DNA from: Micromonospora acroterricola
Lineage (GTDB): Bacteria > Actinomycetota > Actinomycetes > Mycobacteriales > Micromonosporaceae
Assembly: GCF_003172955.1 (NCBI RefSeq)
Contig: NZ_QGKR01000141.1
Coordinates: 1 to 55,917, forward strand
DNA: 55,917 nt
Direction: 5' to 3'
Shown here in pieces: positions 15,412 through 25,809 of this stretch. A program made the translations under genes and the position numbers. Under the pieces are notes generated by a model. That model saw only the letters and a list, made by a program, of their open reading frames with translations. It did not search any database and was not told the DNA's origin. Position 1 is the stretch's first letter. Each line of letters opens with the position of its first letter.

Positions 15412-16431
15412 TCAGGCCGGCTGCGGGAGGGCGGCAGGGCTGCGGAGGAGCACGGTTGCGCTCTCCGCCCCGAGGCCGATGGCGTTGTAGACGTCCGGCT
15501 TGGCGGTGCGAAGGATCAGTGCCCAGGTTGCGCCGAGGAGGGCGACGATGGCGTACGTGGCCGGGAAGAGCCAGCGCAGCGGCGAGTGTGGGTGAACGCC
15601 GAGGAGGGTGTCGAACTCCTGTACGGTGACGGCGAGGATTGCCGTCAGCGCGATCGTGGCGATCAGCGGCGCGACGAGGGCCCGCCAAGGCCCCTCGGTG
15701 TGTCTGATCCGGGCGAAGTATCCGACCACCGCGGCAGAGGTCACGGTCATCAGGGCCAGGACGCCGAGGCCACCGGTCACAGTGATCCAGAAGAAGAGGT
15801 GCATGATCGGGTCGGCGTTCGCTATCGCGTAGCCGACGATTACGGCCACCGCGATGAAGCTCTGGATGATCGAGCCGACCTTCGGTGCGCCGGTGCGGTG
15901 GCTGGTCCGACCTAGCGCGGCGGGGAGCACCCGTTCACGCCCGAGGGCGAACAGGTAGCGGGCAACGGTGTGGTGAAACGACAGCAGTGCGGCGAACAGA
16001 CTGGTGATGAAGAGGACGCGGCCGATCGTGATGACGCTCGTGCCGAGGTGCGGCGAGACGAGGTTGAAGATCAGATCGGTCCCGTCCGCGCGGGCGGCTT
16101 CCACGATCCTGTCGGGACCGGTGGCGACGGACATGGCCCACGCCGACAGGCCGTAGAGCAGACCGGTGATCGCCACGGCGATGTACGTTGCACGCGGTAC
16201 GGTCCGGCCCGGGTCCTTGGTCTCCTCGCTGAAGACGACGGTGCCCTCGAAGCCGACGAAACCTGTGACCGCGGTGACCAGTGCGGCGCCGATTCCGGCG
16301 GTGAAGATGTGCGACGGGGCGAGGGTGTCGAAGGTGACTGTCCCGCTGGCGGGGTGGCCGACCATTACCGCGTCGAAGACGAGGGCGACGGCGCACTCGG
16401 CGACGAGCATGACCGCCAGGACCTGGGACCT
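15412..16431 (-). pseudogene. APC-family amino-acid permease, N-terminally truncated
   Basis: From about 16431 downward the frame encodes the last two-thirds of an APC permease: LAVMLVAECAVALVFDAVMVG, GFVGFEGTVVFSEETKDPGRTVPRA (the conserved F-x-G-F-E segment), VARYLFALGRERVLPAALGR and several further membrane helices to LLRSPAALPQPA. The first four helices with the substrate-binding GxG region are missing. Upstream sequence in this frame is Arg/Pro-rich noise, so a 5' deletion or rearrangement occurred. It is 18 bp upstream of the GNAT pseudogene on the same strand. Confidence 0.75.
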
Positions 16432-16743
16432 GCCTCGACGTGTGGCCGGGGGAGCGGTCGCCCTGCTCGGGCCCGATCGGCTGCGGCAAGTCCCCGGTAG
16501 TGCCAAGTAGGCGACTCCTGCTCCCCGACGCGCTCCTGCGCAACCGGTGTGCGGATCCGCTGCAGCCGTGGTGCGAGTGCCCAGTGCACCGGTCGTTGCG
16601 GGACAGCATCGAGAGGCCACCGTCGCGTGAGGTTCCGGTAACGGTTGTACTGGCGGAGGAAGGGCTGCCGCAGGTTCAGTCAGTACGCATGTCGTGAGGC
16701 GGGCGCGGCACGGTGCCAGGGCCAGCGGGGGGCGATCAGACCT

Positions 16744-16789
16744 GGCGGGGTTTTGTGTGGGGCCCCGTGTACCCCTCGAAAACCCCGCC
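16744..16789. terminator. Hairpin with GGGGTTTT arms
   Basis: GGCGGGGTTTT (16744-16754) pairs with AAAACCCCGCC (16779-16789) around a 24-nt loop. It lies between the end of the LRV-type pseudogene and the truncated permease, and could act as a terminator or a protein-binding inverted repeat. Confidence 0.45.
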
Positions 16790-16805
16790 CATTGTTGACG
16801 AAGGG

Positions 16806-16949
16806 TGACAAGGAGCGATGAGCCCTCGGCGGTGTCTCTGCAGCTCATCGATCGCTTTCGGCAAGCGGTGGCAAGCTTGGTTCGGCTACTGTTGGTAACA
16901 AGGGGTTTTGACAAGCAATGACAAGCGCTGAAGGAGGCTCGACAAGAGG
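16806..16949 (+). repeat. TGACAAG-type direct repeats
   Basis: TGACAAG occurs at 16806, 16909 and 16919 (the last two exactly 10 bp apart as TGACAAGC). Related CGACAAG and GGCAAGC copies lie at 16940 and about 16859-16875. Such spacing is reminiscent of iterons or recombinase arm sites. Confidence 0.4.
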
Positions 16950-16991
16950 TTCTCGTGGGTTCAAATCGCCTCGGTCGGCCGAGCTGTCCGG

Positions 16992-18458
16992 TCAGACGCC
17001 TGCGAGGGTGAGGAGCCAATCCATTTCGGCCACTGGCCTCGTCGGTGCCGCGGCGGTTGCGTGCGCTACCCACTCGCTCGGATCCGCGAGCAGGGCGTGG
17101 ACCGGTAGGTTCGGATGCCCGGCGACTGCGTGGCGAACCACGCTGTCGGGATCGGTGGCCAGGCGTTCGGCCAGCTCGACGGGCAGGTCTAGATCTCGGG
17201 GTGCCAGGCATCGCATCCGTGGATCCGGGTCGGTGGCCAGCCGGCGCAGGGTCTGTGGTGGAAAGGTGAACTTGTCGGCCGGCCGCCAGTTTGTTTTCTT
17301 GTCCGAACGAGACTCACGGTCGATGCGTTCGGCTGTGGCTAGGTCGACCAGGTGCGGGCGTGTGTGGCCATGGTCGTGCGTACGCCGCTGTCATCGTCGC
17401 TGAGTAGCCGGATGACGGCGTCGGCCGGCAGCGCCCGGCTCTGTGTGGCGGAGCGACGGAAGTAGATGTACGGCGAGGACACGTACGGCAGCGGGTCGGC
17501 GGTGACCCAGTCGAGCCGCAGGTACCGCAACTCGCTAACGGCCATGTGGTCTTCGATTTGCTGCAACAGTGCGTCGTCGTCGAGTTCGTCGGTGAGCAGG
17601 TCGGTCAGCGGGCGCTCGCCCTGCTGGATGTCGTCATAGATGCGGTGGCGCGTCAGCTCGGGTGTGTCCCGGCGGCCGAGGACTCCTATGCGCACGTTCG
17701 CGCTGGGATCTCTGGCAAGTAGATCCCGCACCGCTGGGGGGAGCTGCGGGTGTTCGGCGGCCTGCCGGCGAGCCTGGTAGTCGGGGTCACCGGCCAGCCG
17801 TGCGGCCAGTTCCGGGGTCAGGAGCGCGTGGCGTACGGCTCCGGCGCGGGTAACCGGGTCGGAGAGCAGTCCCGTCACGAGGTCGGGGGGCGGCACTGGA
17901 TGCGGTGACCGCGCGTAGTAGGTCGAGCAGACAGCCGCGCGAACCTCGTCGACGGGGTCGGTGAGTAGGATCCGCCGGGCCGCCTCGGGTGCCTGCGTCC
18001 ACCAGTGCGAGCGTGGCGCGGACTTTCGGGTCAGGGTCCCTGGCGAGCCGGGCGAGCCGGGCGAGCAGATTGGTCGGTACGTCGTCGTGTTCGGCAAGGT
18101 AATCCCGCACCCGCGTGTCCGGATCGCCGATGAGTCGCTCGTACAGCTCGCGGGGTGCGCCCTGGGCGCCTACAACCAGGGCAGCTCGGATGGCTGAATC
18201 GGCGTGGGCGGTCGGCCGCATCCGGACGGCGTTCGGCAACTGGCCGTTGAGTGCGAGCGAATGCAGCAACCAGTGATGATCTGAGGCGAGGATCTCCTCG
18301 ATCAGGTCCAGGGTCAGGTCGGCGCGTGTGGCGACGTGACCGAAGCCGCGCCGGTAACGCACCAAGCGGCGGACCAAGCTGGCCGGCAGCGCCGGGTTCT
18401 CGGCAAGACCGTGCAGCACCTTCGACAGGTGGACCAGCGTCGGCGCGTCATCAACCAC
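16992..18458 (-). pseudogene. Leucine-rich-repeat-variant/HEAT-like protein with two frameshifts
   Basis: The gene starts at a GTG at 18458 with a strong GGGGAGGGG site. It encodes short helical repeats of the LRV type (LAENPALPASLVRRLVRY, LIGDPDTRVRDYLAEHDDVP, LARDPDPKVRATLA). At about 17995 the frame ends and the text continues in another frame (HWWTQAPEAARRILLTDP to RLLSDDDSGVRTTMATHA). Near 17345 it shifts back to the first frame (PHLVDLATAERIDRES to MDWLLTLAGV, stop at 16992). Repaired, it would be about 485 aa. Confidence 0.7.
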
Positions 18459-19143
18459 CCGCCGCCCCTCCCCGAATCCGTTGCGCTCCAGAAGTCTCGC
18501 ATGTTCAGCGCGGGCGGGACTGCCCTGGTTTGGTTTGCCCCAATCGCAGGTGGGTGCCGGACCGTGCCCTGTCGAACTCGTCTCCGCGGTAATTAGTTAG
18601 GGGAGCTGCTGCAGAGTTGGCAGGCGAGAATCAGCGGCTGACCGGTTCGTCCGGGCGGCTTCGTACCGCAGCACAAGGGCACGCTCTCCGCCTCGGGCGC
18701 CCGGCCTGCGCGATGCCCGCGTCGTAGCGCCGCTCGTAGGCTCGTTCCGTCGTCCCGTTGCGGCGGGGGTCGCTTGCGGACTCGGCCAGCTCGATGGTCC
18801 CGCCCCGTTCGGCGGCGACCGTGGTGTGTGCGTCGGCGGGGATCCAGCTGACGCGGTTGCGGTGCTGGAAGGCAGCCAGGTCCCCATGATGCCTTCCAAT
18901 TGGTGGTCCAGTTGAGGGCGTGGACCGCAGGGGAACATGACGGTCGTGGCGGCTGGGTCAAGCCAGTGTGTCCCGGTCGGCTTAGTGGGATCCCCGCACA
19001 TGGGCGTCAGCCTTGCGTGATCAACCGGTGCGATATGTGGTGCTATGCCGGCTCTGTGGTTGCAAGTTGTAAGGGCTCTTTACGTAGATAATCGTTCACC
19101 CCTACTGTCTGTCGCACTGTCAGACATGATCACGGGGGTCTCT
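18459..19143. other. Intergenic region, decayed coding remnant plus promoter region
   Basis: No intact gene is supported. The reverse strand at 18600-19000 carries frame-broken protein-like pieces (TVMFPCGPRPQLDHQLEG; TTVAAERGGTIELAESASDP) suggesting an old gene remnant. A possible promoter for the giant gene is TTGCAA at 19060 with TAGATAAT at 19085-19092, but the spacing is long. Confidence 0.35.
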
Positions 19144-22100
19144 GTGGCTGCTGGGCATTTGCCTGCACTCGTTTCGCGGGTTCGGTCCGGCTCGTTCCGG
19201 CGCTGGATGTCCGTCGGGCTGGCCGCGGCGGTGACCGCCACGGCGCTCGGGGTGCCCGTTACCTCCGCTGCGGCCGCACCGCCGAAGAAGGGTCCATGCG
19301 TCGACGAGCAGCCGGACGCGGGTGCCGCCCGCCGGATGCTGGAGGCCTGCGGCCGCCGCGTCGAGGACCTGTCGAAGCGGACGGAGTGGTCGCAGACCTT
19401 CCTGAACGTCGACGGCTCGCAGACCCTCGAGCAGACGATTGAACCGACCCGGGTGCGCAAGGGCTCGTCCTGGGCGCCGGTGGACACGACGTTGAAGGTG
19501 ACGAGCGAGGGCATCGTCCCGCGGGCGACCGTTCTGCCCGTGGTCTTCTCGGCCAAGGGTGGCGATGCTCCGTTCGCGCGGCTGCGTGACGGTTCACGCG
19601 AGCTTGCTCTGTCCTGGCCCGGAAAGCTCCCCGCCCCGGTGGTGGACGGGGCATCAGCGACTTACGCGAATGTCCTGCCGGACGTGGATCTCCAGGTCAC
19701 CGCTCAGCCCCTCGGGTTCACCGAGGTGCTGGTCGTGCGGACCCGGGAAGCTGCGGCCAACCCGAAGCTGGCCTCGCTGCGCTTCGGCCTGCAGACGAAG
19801 GGCGTGTCGGTCGGCACGTCCTCGGGTGGTGGGCTGGCCGCGCGGGACAGCAAGGGTGGCACCGTCTTCGCGGCTCCGGCGCCACTGATGTGGGACTCAT
19901 CCAACCCGGAGGACAAGGCGGGCGGGGCGCCGGCAGCGGACAAGCGGGAGCCTTCGCTCACCCCGCAGCGCAAGCCGTCGGCGGCGGAGGCGGACGCCCA
20001 GGTCGCGGAGGCGGTGTCGGGTAAGGATGCGGCACGGGGCGTGGAGGCGGCGCCGGGGGAGGGCGCCAGGCGGGCGGTCATGCCCGTCCGGGTAGACGGC
20101 GACACGTTAACGCTGGTTCCTGACAAGGCACTGCTGTCGGACAAGCGGACGAAGCTGCCGATCTACATCGACCCGTCGTGGACCGGCGGCATCGCGAGCA
20201 ACGCGTGGACCTCGGTGTGGAGCAAGCACAAGTCGAGTTCGTTCTGGCAGAACTCGTCTGCGTTGAGCAATGGCAAGACAGTGGGATCGGCGGGCGCGGG
20301 GCGCACCGAAGACTGCTCCGGCTGCGCCGACCACATCATCCGGTCGCTGTTTCGGATGAACACGTCCGCAGTGGCCAATAAGCACATTCTCAGCGCCCAG
20401 TTCCGGGTAGAGCAGCGATGGTCATGGACGTGCAGTCCGAAGTCGAACGCGAAGCTGTGGATGACCGGAGCCATCTCGTCGGGCACGACGTGGAACAACC
20501 AGCCAACCTGGTACAGCGCCTACACCGCACAGGCTGTCGGCAACCGCAAGTACGGCTCCGCCCACGGGTGCCTCGGCTCGGGGACGATCGAGTTCAACGT
20601 CAAATCAATCGTGGAGAAGGCGGCGGCGAGCAAGTGGTCCAACGTGACCGTCGGGCTGCGGGCGATCGACGAGGGCACCAAGAATCAGTGGAAGCGGTTC
20701 AACCACGCGTCGCCGAAGTTGGCGATCACCTACAACACCAACCCGAACGCGCCCTCGGACCGGAAGTCGGACGGCAAGGTATGCGCCACGGGTACCGCAC
20801 GGCCGTACGTGTTGACCACAACGCCGATCCTGGCCGCGAAGCACTCCGACCCGGACGCCTCGCAACAGTCCCTCACCACCTACTTCTACTGGTGGCCGGT
20901 AGGCGGCACGCGTAACGAGACCAACAAGGTCTCCCAGGCTGCCGGCAACCCATCGACCGTGTCGAAGGCGATCCCCTCCGGCAAGTTGGCTGACGGCACG
21001 AGTTACGTGTGGCAGTCCCGGACCTGGGACGGCAGCCACTACGGGGCCTGGACCGGAACCTGCGAGTTCACGGTCGACGCGACGCCTCCGCCACCGCCGG
21101 CCAGTGTCGCCTCGACCAATTACACGAGTGATGGCGTCCCGCGCGGCGGCGTCGGCCTGCCCGGTACCTTCACCATCACCGCACCGACCACACGGCCCTT
21201 CGAGGTCAAGGAATACGCCTACAGCTTGGACTCGGGCGTGCTGACCGCAGCGAAGACTGTGCCGGCCCGTACGACCGACTACGGCGCGTCGGTCGCCCTG
21301 GCTCCCCTGCATGACGGGGTCAATGTGCTCTACGTGTGGTCGAAGGACCACGCGGGCCGGTTCTCCACCCCGGTCACGTACACGTTCAGTGTTCGTGCCG
21401 GATCGGGCCCGGCGGCCGAGTGGACGTTCGAGGAGACTGGCACCACCGCGAACGACGTTTCCGGTCACGGCAACGCCTTGACCCTCGGCGCGGGCTCCAC
21501 CCGGGTCGCCGGACGATCCGGTGTGGGTACGGCCCTGTCGCTACCCGGTAGCACCGCGGCGAGCAGAACCGGCACCATCAACACGCCGCACCCGGACACG
21601 GGGGTTTCGACCCCGGTCCGCACTGACGCCAGCTTCACGGTCACCGCCTGGGTGAAGATCACATCTCTGTCCGGCACCGGCGCCCAGGCGGTAGTCAGCG
21701 CGAACGGTGCGAGAATGCCCGCATACCACCTTGGATATGCTGGAAGTAACCAACGGTGGCGTTTCACCATGGCGGCGGCCGACACTGACAACGCCACGTT
21801 ATACAGCGTCCATTCCAACGCCGCGCCCACCGCCGGCAAGTGGACCCACCTCGGCGGGGTCTACGACGCTGCCACCAAGAAGATGACCCTGTACGTCAAC
21901 GGCGTGGCTCAGACCGCCACGGTCACCCTCATCGGCGGCTTTAACGCTACGGGTGACGTGGCCGTCGGCCGGCGCAAGTGGAACGGCGCCTACGACAGCT
22001 ACTTCACCGGCGTCATCGACGACGCGCGGTTCTACAACTTCATCGAAACCCCGGCCAATGTGGCGAAGCTGGCGGTTCCGTTGCAGCCGAAGATCACTTT

Positions 22101-25100
22101 CCCCAACGGCGCTAACGTCACCGCCGGCGGGACGTTCACGGTGAAGTTCGACGCCGGTGGTGACACGAATGTCACGAAGTTCAAGTACAGCGTCGACGGC
22201 ACCGGCCTGGGCACCACGGTGAACGCCACGGCGGCGGGTGGCACGGCGACCGTCACGATCAACGTGGGCAGCACCACCGGTGAGCGGCCGGTGTACGCGG
22301 TCGCGGTGGACGACGGCAACCGGGTCGGCGGCATCGACCAGGGGAAGTTCACCGTGGCGCCGGCGGCGAGCCTGTCGGGCACCGTGTGGGACCCGAACTG
22401 GATGCCTCAGGCCGGAGCGGTCGTCCAGCTGCAGCCTGGCGGGTATCAGGCCACGTCCGGTGCCGACGGCAGCTATGCGCTGACCAATTTCCCCACCGGT
22501 TCGTACACCATCACGGCGACCGTCGGCGGTCGGTGCGGGTTGGCGCTCAGCCAGCCGATCCAGATCGACGGCCAGGGATTGATGTTCGACATCTTCCTTT
22601 CCGCGTTCAGTGACGACCTGGGCACCACGTGCACCGAGCAGACCACCGCCTTCACCGCCGCGAGCACCGTGCTCGCGTTGACCGGTGACGACGCCGTCGC
22701 CACCGTGCAGCTGCCCTTCGCCTTCCCGTTCTACGGCGGCGCCTACCGCAGCGCCTGGGTGGACACCAACGGTGTCCTGTCGTTCACCGACCCGGGTGGC
22801 TCGCACCCGTATACCGGTGGCGGGCAGTTGCCCGCGTCGGCGGACCCGAACGCCGTAGTGGCACCGTTCTGGGACGACCTAGTGGTCGACGCGTCGGCGA
22901 GCGTACGGACCGCGACGACGGGCACCGGCGCCGATCAGCGGTTCGTCGTGGAGTGGCGCAACGTGCACCGCAAGGGCAACACCGCCGAGCGGCTGTCGTT
23001 CGAGGCGATCCTGGCGCCGGACGGCACGGTGACGACCAACTACGACCAACTCGACAACGCCGCCGAGAAGGGCGACAACGCGATCGTCGGCATCGAGGCC
23101 GCGGCCGGCGAGGACGGCCTGTCCTACTCCATCGGCGACCCGGTGCTGGCGAACACCCGGGCGATCACCTTCGTCCGCCCGGACGTCGCGGGCGGGCTGG
23201 AGATCCACAACCTCTCCGGCGTGCTCACTGACGCGGCCGGCACCCCGGTCGTCGGGGCCACGGTCGCGCTCGACCCGAGTGGGCTGAGTGCGACCACCGG
23301 GGCAGGCGGTGCGTACAGCTTCACCGGCCTGGTGGCAGACAGCTACACCGTCGCGGTGCAGCTCCCCGGTCGGTGCGGGGCAACGGCACGCAGTCAGGTA
23401 GAGCTCTTCGCCGACACCGTACGCAACCTGCAGCTCGGTCCCAACTACGGCGGTCTCGGGTACGCCTGCGCCACCGGCGCATCTGGCTACGTAGAGGCGT
23501 CCACCGTGCTGGCCCTGACCGGCGACGACACCGCCACGTCGGTGACGATGCCGTTCCCGGTGCAGTTCCATGGCCAGGCGTACACCACGGGTCGGGTCCA
23601 CAGCAACGGTCTGGTCAGCTTCGGCAGCGCGTCGGGCGAGCCGGACACCTGGGCCAATCCCACGATGCCCACGGCGGCTGCTCCGAACGCGGTGGTGGCG
23701 CCGTTCTGGGACGACTTCGAGGTAGATGCGTCGGCGAGTGTGCGTACGCAGGCGCTCGGCACGGCTCCGAACCGGTCGTACGTCATCGAGTGGCGCAACG
23801 TCGGTTTCCGTCCGACGAACGCCGAGCGGCTGACCTTCGAGGTGATCTTCCACGAGGACGGGCGGATCGCGTTCCACTACGGCGCGATGTCGACCCCCAT
23901 TCAGCAGGGCGCGGGTGCGACCGTCGGCCTGGAGAACGCCTCGGGATCGGTGGCGGCGCTGTACTCCTTCCAGGAGGCGGTGCTGACCGGCAACAGCTCG
24001 ATCACCTACACGCCGGCCGCCGCAGGCACGGTCACGGGTGTGCTCACCACCGCCGTGACCGGTAACCCGGTCGCGGGAGCGACGGTCACCCTGAACCCGG
24101 GTAACCGCAGCACCACCACCGGCGCGGACGGCAGCTACCAATTCAGTACCGTTCCAGTGGGTGAGTACGCCCTGGCCGCGTCGACCGGTGACAGCCGGTG
24201 CGCGGGGCAGTACGCCAAGGAGGTCATTAACCACCCCGGTGGGACCTCGGACGTCGACCTGTCGTTGATGGTCGACGGTGACGAGTTCGGCTACAAGTGC
24301 ACCACCGGTGCTCAAACTTTCGTCCCTGGTGACGTGACCGAGGGTTGGAGCGGCGACGAGACGGTGTGGCAGAAGAACCCGCCGTTCCCGGTAAAGCTCT
24401 ACGGCGAGTCGTACACCTCGGCGTGGATCAGCGCCAACGGCCTGATCAGCTTCAAGGACCCGGCCTACTTCGGCTGGATCGGATCCATCCCCGGCACCCT
24501 TCCCTCGCCAGCCGCCGAGGGCTCACCCAACGCCGCCGTCTACGTGCACTGGGACGACTGGGTGGTCGATTCGCAGGCCCGGATCGCGACGAAGATCAGC
24601 GGTTCGGCGCCGAACCGGCAGTGGGTCGTGGAGTGGCGCAACGTCCACGCCTACGGCGACACCAACACCCGCGCCACCTTCGAGGTCATCTTCAACGAGG
24701 GCGGCGACATCACCCTCGCCTACGCTGACATCGATCCGGCCAAGTCGATCGAGCGCGGTGGCGAGGCCACCGTCGGCATCGAGAACGCCGACGGGTCCAT
24801 CGGTTTTCAGTATCTGCATCGGGAGAACTGGCTGGCCAGCGGGCAGGGCGTCACGTTCAAGCCCAACCCGCCCGGCCAGGGCAGCGTCGCCGGCACCATC
24901 ACCTGCCAGGGCACCCCGGTGGCCGGGGCGACCGTCGCGGTCGCCGGCAAAACCGCCACCACCGCCGCCGACGGCACCTACCGCGTCGACGCCGTACCCG
25001 CCGGATCCTGGGCAGTGATCAGCACCGTGCCCAGCGGAACCTGTAAGGGCTCCGACGTACGGCAGGTCGTGGTCGGCACCAACGCCCCAGTGACCGCCGA

Positions 25101-25710
25101 CTACGCGCTGAACACGACACCGACCGGCGGCGGATACACCCTGGCCGAGCAAACTGTGCCGTACACCCCCGCGAACACCACCGTGCTGCCCCTGACCGGG
25201 GACGACGCGTACGCCTCGGTGGCCCTGCCCTTCCCGGTGAACCTCTACGGCCAGACGTACAACACCGGCTGGGTGGACAGCAACGGCCTGGTCAGCTTCG
25301 TCGACCCCGGCGAACCCTCCCCGGACGCCTGGCCGATCCCATCGCCCGACAGCCCCGAGGAACCCAACGCCGCCCTCTACCCGCTCTGGCACGACTGGGT
25401 CGTCGACAGCAACGCCAGCGTCCGCACCGCCGTTCGCGGCAGCACCGGAAGCCGCCAGTTCGTCATCGAATGGCGCAACGTCCACTCCTACGAGGACCCA
25501 CTCACCCGAATCACCTTCCAGGCCATCCTCGACGAAGCCGGCGGATACAGCTTCGCCTACACCGACAACGACGGCACCTTCCTCGAACGCGGCGGCGCCG
25601 CCACCATCGGCATCGAGAACACCGACGGCACCTCCGCCATCCAGTACACCTACCGCCAACCGGTCCTCCGCCCGGGTCTGGGACTGCGATTCAATCCGCC
25701 CACCCCCTGA
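19144..25710 (+). CDS. Giant secreted LamG / NIDO-like repeat protein, RHS partner
   Basis: The 2188-aa product starts at a GTG with a CACGGGGG site. A Sec-type signal peptide (FRRWMSVGLAAAVTATALG, ending SAAAA near residue 44) directs export. Domains in order: a beta-rich region, a DNRLRE-like domain (about 340-530), Fn3-like segments, a LamG/concanavalin-type domain (about 757-976; WTFEETGTTANDVSGHGNAL, GKWTHLGGVYD) and an Ig-like stretch. Then come four alternating units of a carboxypeptidase-regulatory-like domain (GADGSYxF) and a NIDO-like domain (SNGLVSF, APFWDD, VEWRNV). It has no obvious catalytic site and probably forms a cell-surface or extracellular structure with the RHS protein encoded next. 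GTG at 19144 is preferred over earlier in-frame starts. Confidence 0.85.
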   Translation: MAAGHLPALVSRVRSGSFRRWMSVGLAAAVTATALGVPVTSAAAAPPKKGPCVDEQPDAGAARRMLEACGRRVEDLSKRTEWSQTFLNVDGSQTLEQTIEPTRVRKGSSWAPVDTTLKVTSEGIVPRATVLPVVFSAKGGDAPFARLRDGSRELALSWPGKLPAPVVDGASATYANVLPDVDLQVTAQPLGFTEVLVVRTREAAANPKLASLRFGLQTKGVSVGTSSGGGLAARDSKGGTVFAAPAPLMWDSSNPEDKAGGAPAADKREPSLTPQRKPSAAEADAQVAEAVSGKDAARGVEAAPGEGARRAVMPVRVDGDTLTLVPDKALLSDKRTKLPIYIDPSWTGGIASNAWTSVWSKHKSSSFWQNSSALSNGKTVGSAGAGRTEDCSGCADHIIRSLFRMNTSAVANKHILSAQFRVEQRWSWTCSPKSNAKLWMTGAISSGTTWNNQPTWYSAYTAQAVGNRKYGSAHGCLGSGTIEFNVKSIVEKAAASKWSNVTVGLRAIDEGTKNQWKRFNHASPKLAITYNTNPNAPSDRKSDGKVCATGTARPYVLTTTPILAAKHSDPDASQQSLTTYFYWWPVGGTRNETNKVSQAAGNPSTVSKAIPSGKLADGTSYVWQSRTWDGSHYGAWTGTCEFTVDATPPPPPASVASTNYTSDGVPRGGVGLPGTFTITAPTTRPFEVKEYAYSLDSGVLTAAKTVPARTTDYGASVALAPLHDGVNVLYVWSKDHAGRFSTPVTYTFSVRAGSGPAAEWTFEETGTTANDVSGHGNALTLGAGSTRVAGRSGVGTALSLPGSTAASRTGTINTPHPDTGVSTPVRTDASFTVTAWVKITSLSGTGAQAVVSANGARMPAYHLGYAGSNQRWRFTMAAADTDNATLYSVHSNAAPTAGKWTHLGGVYDAATKKMTLYVNGVAQTATVTLIGGFNATGDVAVGRRKWNGAYDSYFTGVIDDARFYNFIETPANVAKLAVPLQPKITFPNGANVTAGGTFTVKFDAGGDTNVTKFKYSVDGTGLGTTVNATAAGGTATVTINVGSTTGERPVYAVAVDDGNRVGGIDQGKFTVAPAASLSGTVWDPNWMPQAGAVVQLQPGGYQATSGADGSYALTNFPTGSYTITATVGGRCGLALSQPIQIDGQGLMFDIFLSAFSDDLGTTCTEQTTAFTAASTVLALTGDDAVATVQLPFAFPFYGGAYRSAWVDTNGVLSFTDPGGSHPYTGGGQLPASADPNAVVAPFWDDLVVDASASVRTATTGTGADQRFVVEWRNVHRKGNTAERLSFEAILAPDGTVTTNYDQLDNAAEKGDNAIVGIEAAAGEDGLSYSIGDPVLANTRAITFVRPDVAGGLEIHNLSGVLTDAAGTPVVGATVALDPSGLSATTGAGGAYSFTGLVADSYTVAVQLPGRCGATARSQVELFADTVRNLQLGPNYGGLGYACATGASGYVEASTVLALTGDDTATSVTMPFPVQFHGQAYTTGRVHSNGLVSFGSASGEPDTWANPTMPTAAAPNAVVAPFWDDFEVDASASVRTQALGTAPNRSYVIEWRNVGFRPTNAERLTFEVIFHEDGRIAFHYGAMSTPIQQGAGATVGLENASGSVAALYSFQEAVLTGNSSITYTPAAAGTVTGVLTTAVTGNPVAGATVTLNPGNRSTTTGADGSYQFSTVPVGEYALAASTGDSRCAGQYAKEVINHPGGTSDVDLSLMVDGDEFGYKCTTGAQTFVPGDVTEGWSGDETVWQKNPPFPVKLYGESYTSAWISANGLISFKDPAYFGWIGSIPGTLPSPAAEGSPNAAVYVHWDDWVVDSQARIATKISGSAPNRQWVVEWRNVHAYGDTNTRATFEVIFNEGGDITLAYADIDPAKSIERGGEATVGIENADGSIGFQYLHRENWLASGQGVTFKPNPPGQGSVAGTITCQGTPVAGATVAVAGKTATTAADGTYRVDAVPAGSWAVISTVPSGTCKGSDVRQVVVGTNAPVTADYALNTTPTGGGYTLAEQTVPYTPANTTVLPLTGDDAYASVALPFPVNLYGQTYNTGWVDSNGLVSFVDPGEPSPDAWPIPSPDSPEEPNAALYPLWHDWVVDSNASVRTAVRGSTGSRQFVIEWRNVHSYEDPLTRITFQAILDEAGGYSFAYTDNDGTFLERGGAATIGIENTDGTSAIQYTYRQPVLRPGLGLRFNPPTP

Positions 25711-25724
25711 CCGACACCTCGTAA

Positions 25725-25770
25725 CCGCGGTAGGCACCGCATCCCGTTCGGGAGGCGGCGCCTACCGCGG
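25725..25770. terminator. Hairpin between the two giant genes
   Basis: CCGCGGTAGGC (25725-25735) and GCCTACCGCGG (25760-25770) form a perfect 11-bp stem with a 24-nt loop, midway between the two giant genes. It may attenuate transcription into the RHS gene or stabilise the upstream transcript. Confidence 0.6.
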
Positions 25771-25809
25771 ACCCCTCCCCTGCTGACCGACGGACCTTCG
25801 GAGGCCCCA

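Larger units (their letters stand above)
16432..16991. other. Non-coding, with hairpin and short direct repeats
   Basis: I see no convincing gene in these 560 bp. They hold a long-armed hairpin at 16744-16789 and a cluster of TGACAAG-like repeats at about 16806-16949, each listed separately. Confidence 0.5.

Noticed and set aside
22879..24315. 478-codon reverse frame inside the giant gene
   Set aside because: It mirrors the tandem repeats of the forward gene. Its repeated RTH/VVERD text is antisense to the NIDO-like units.
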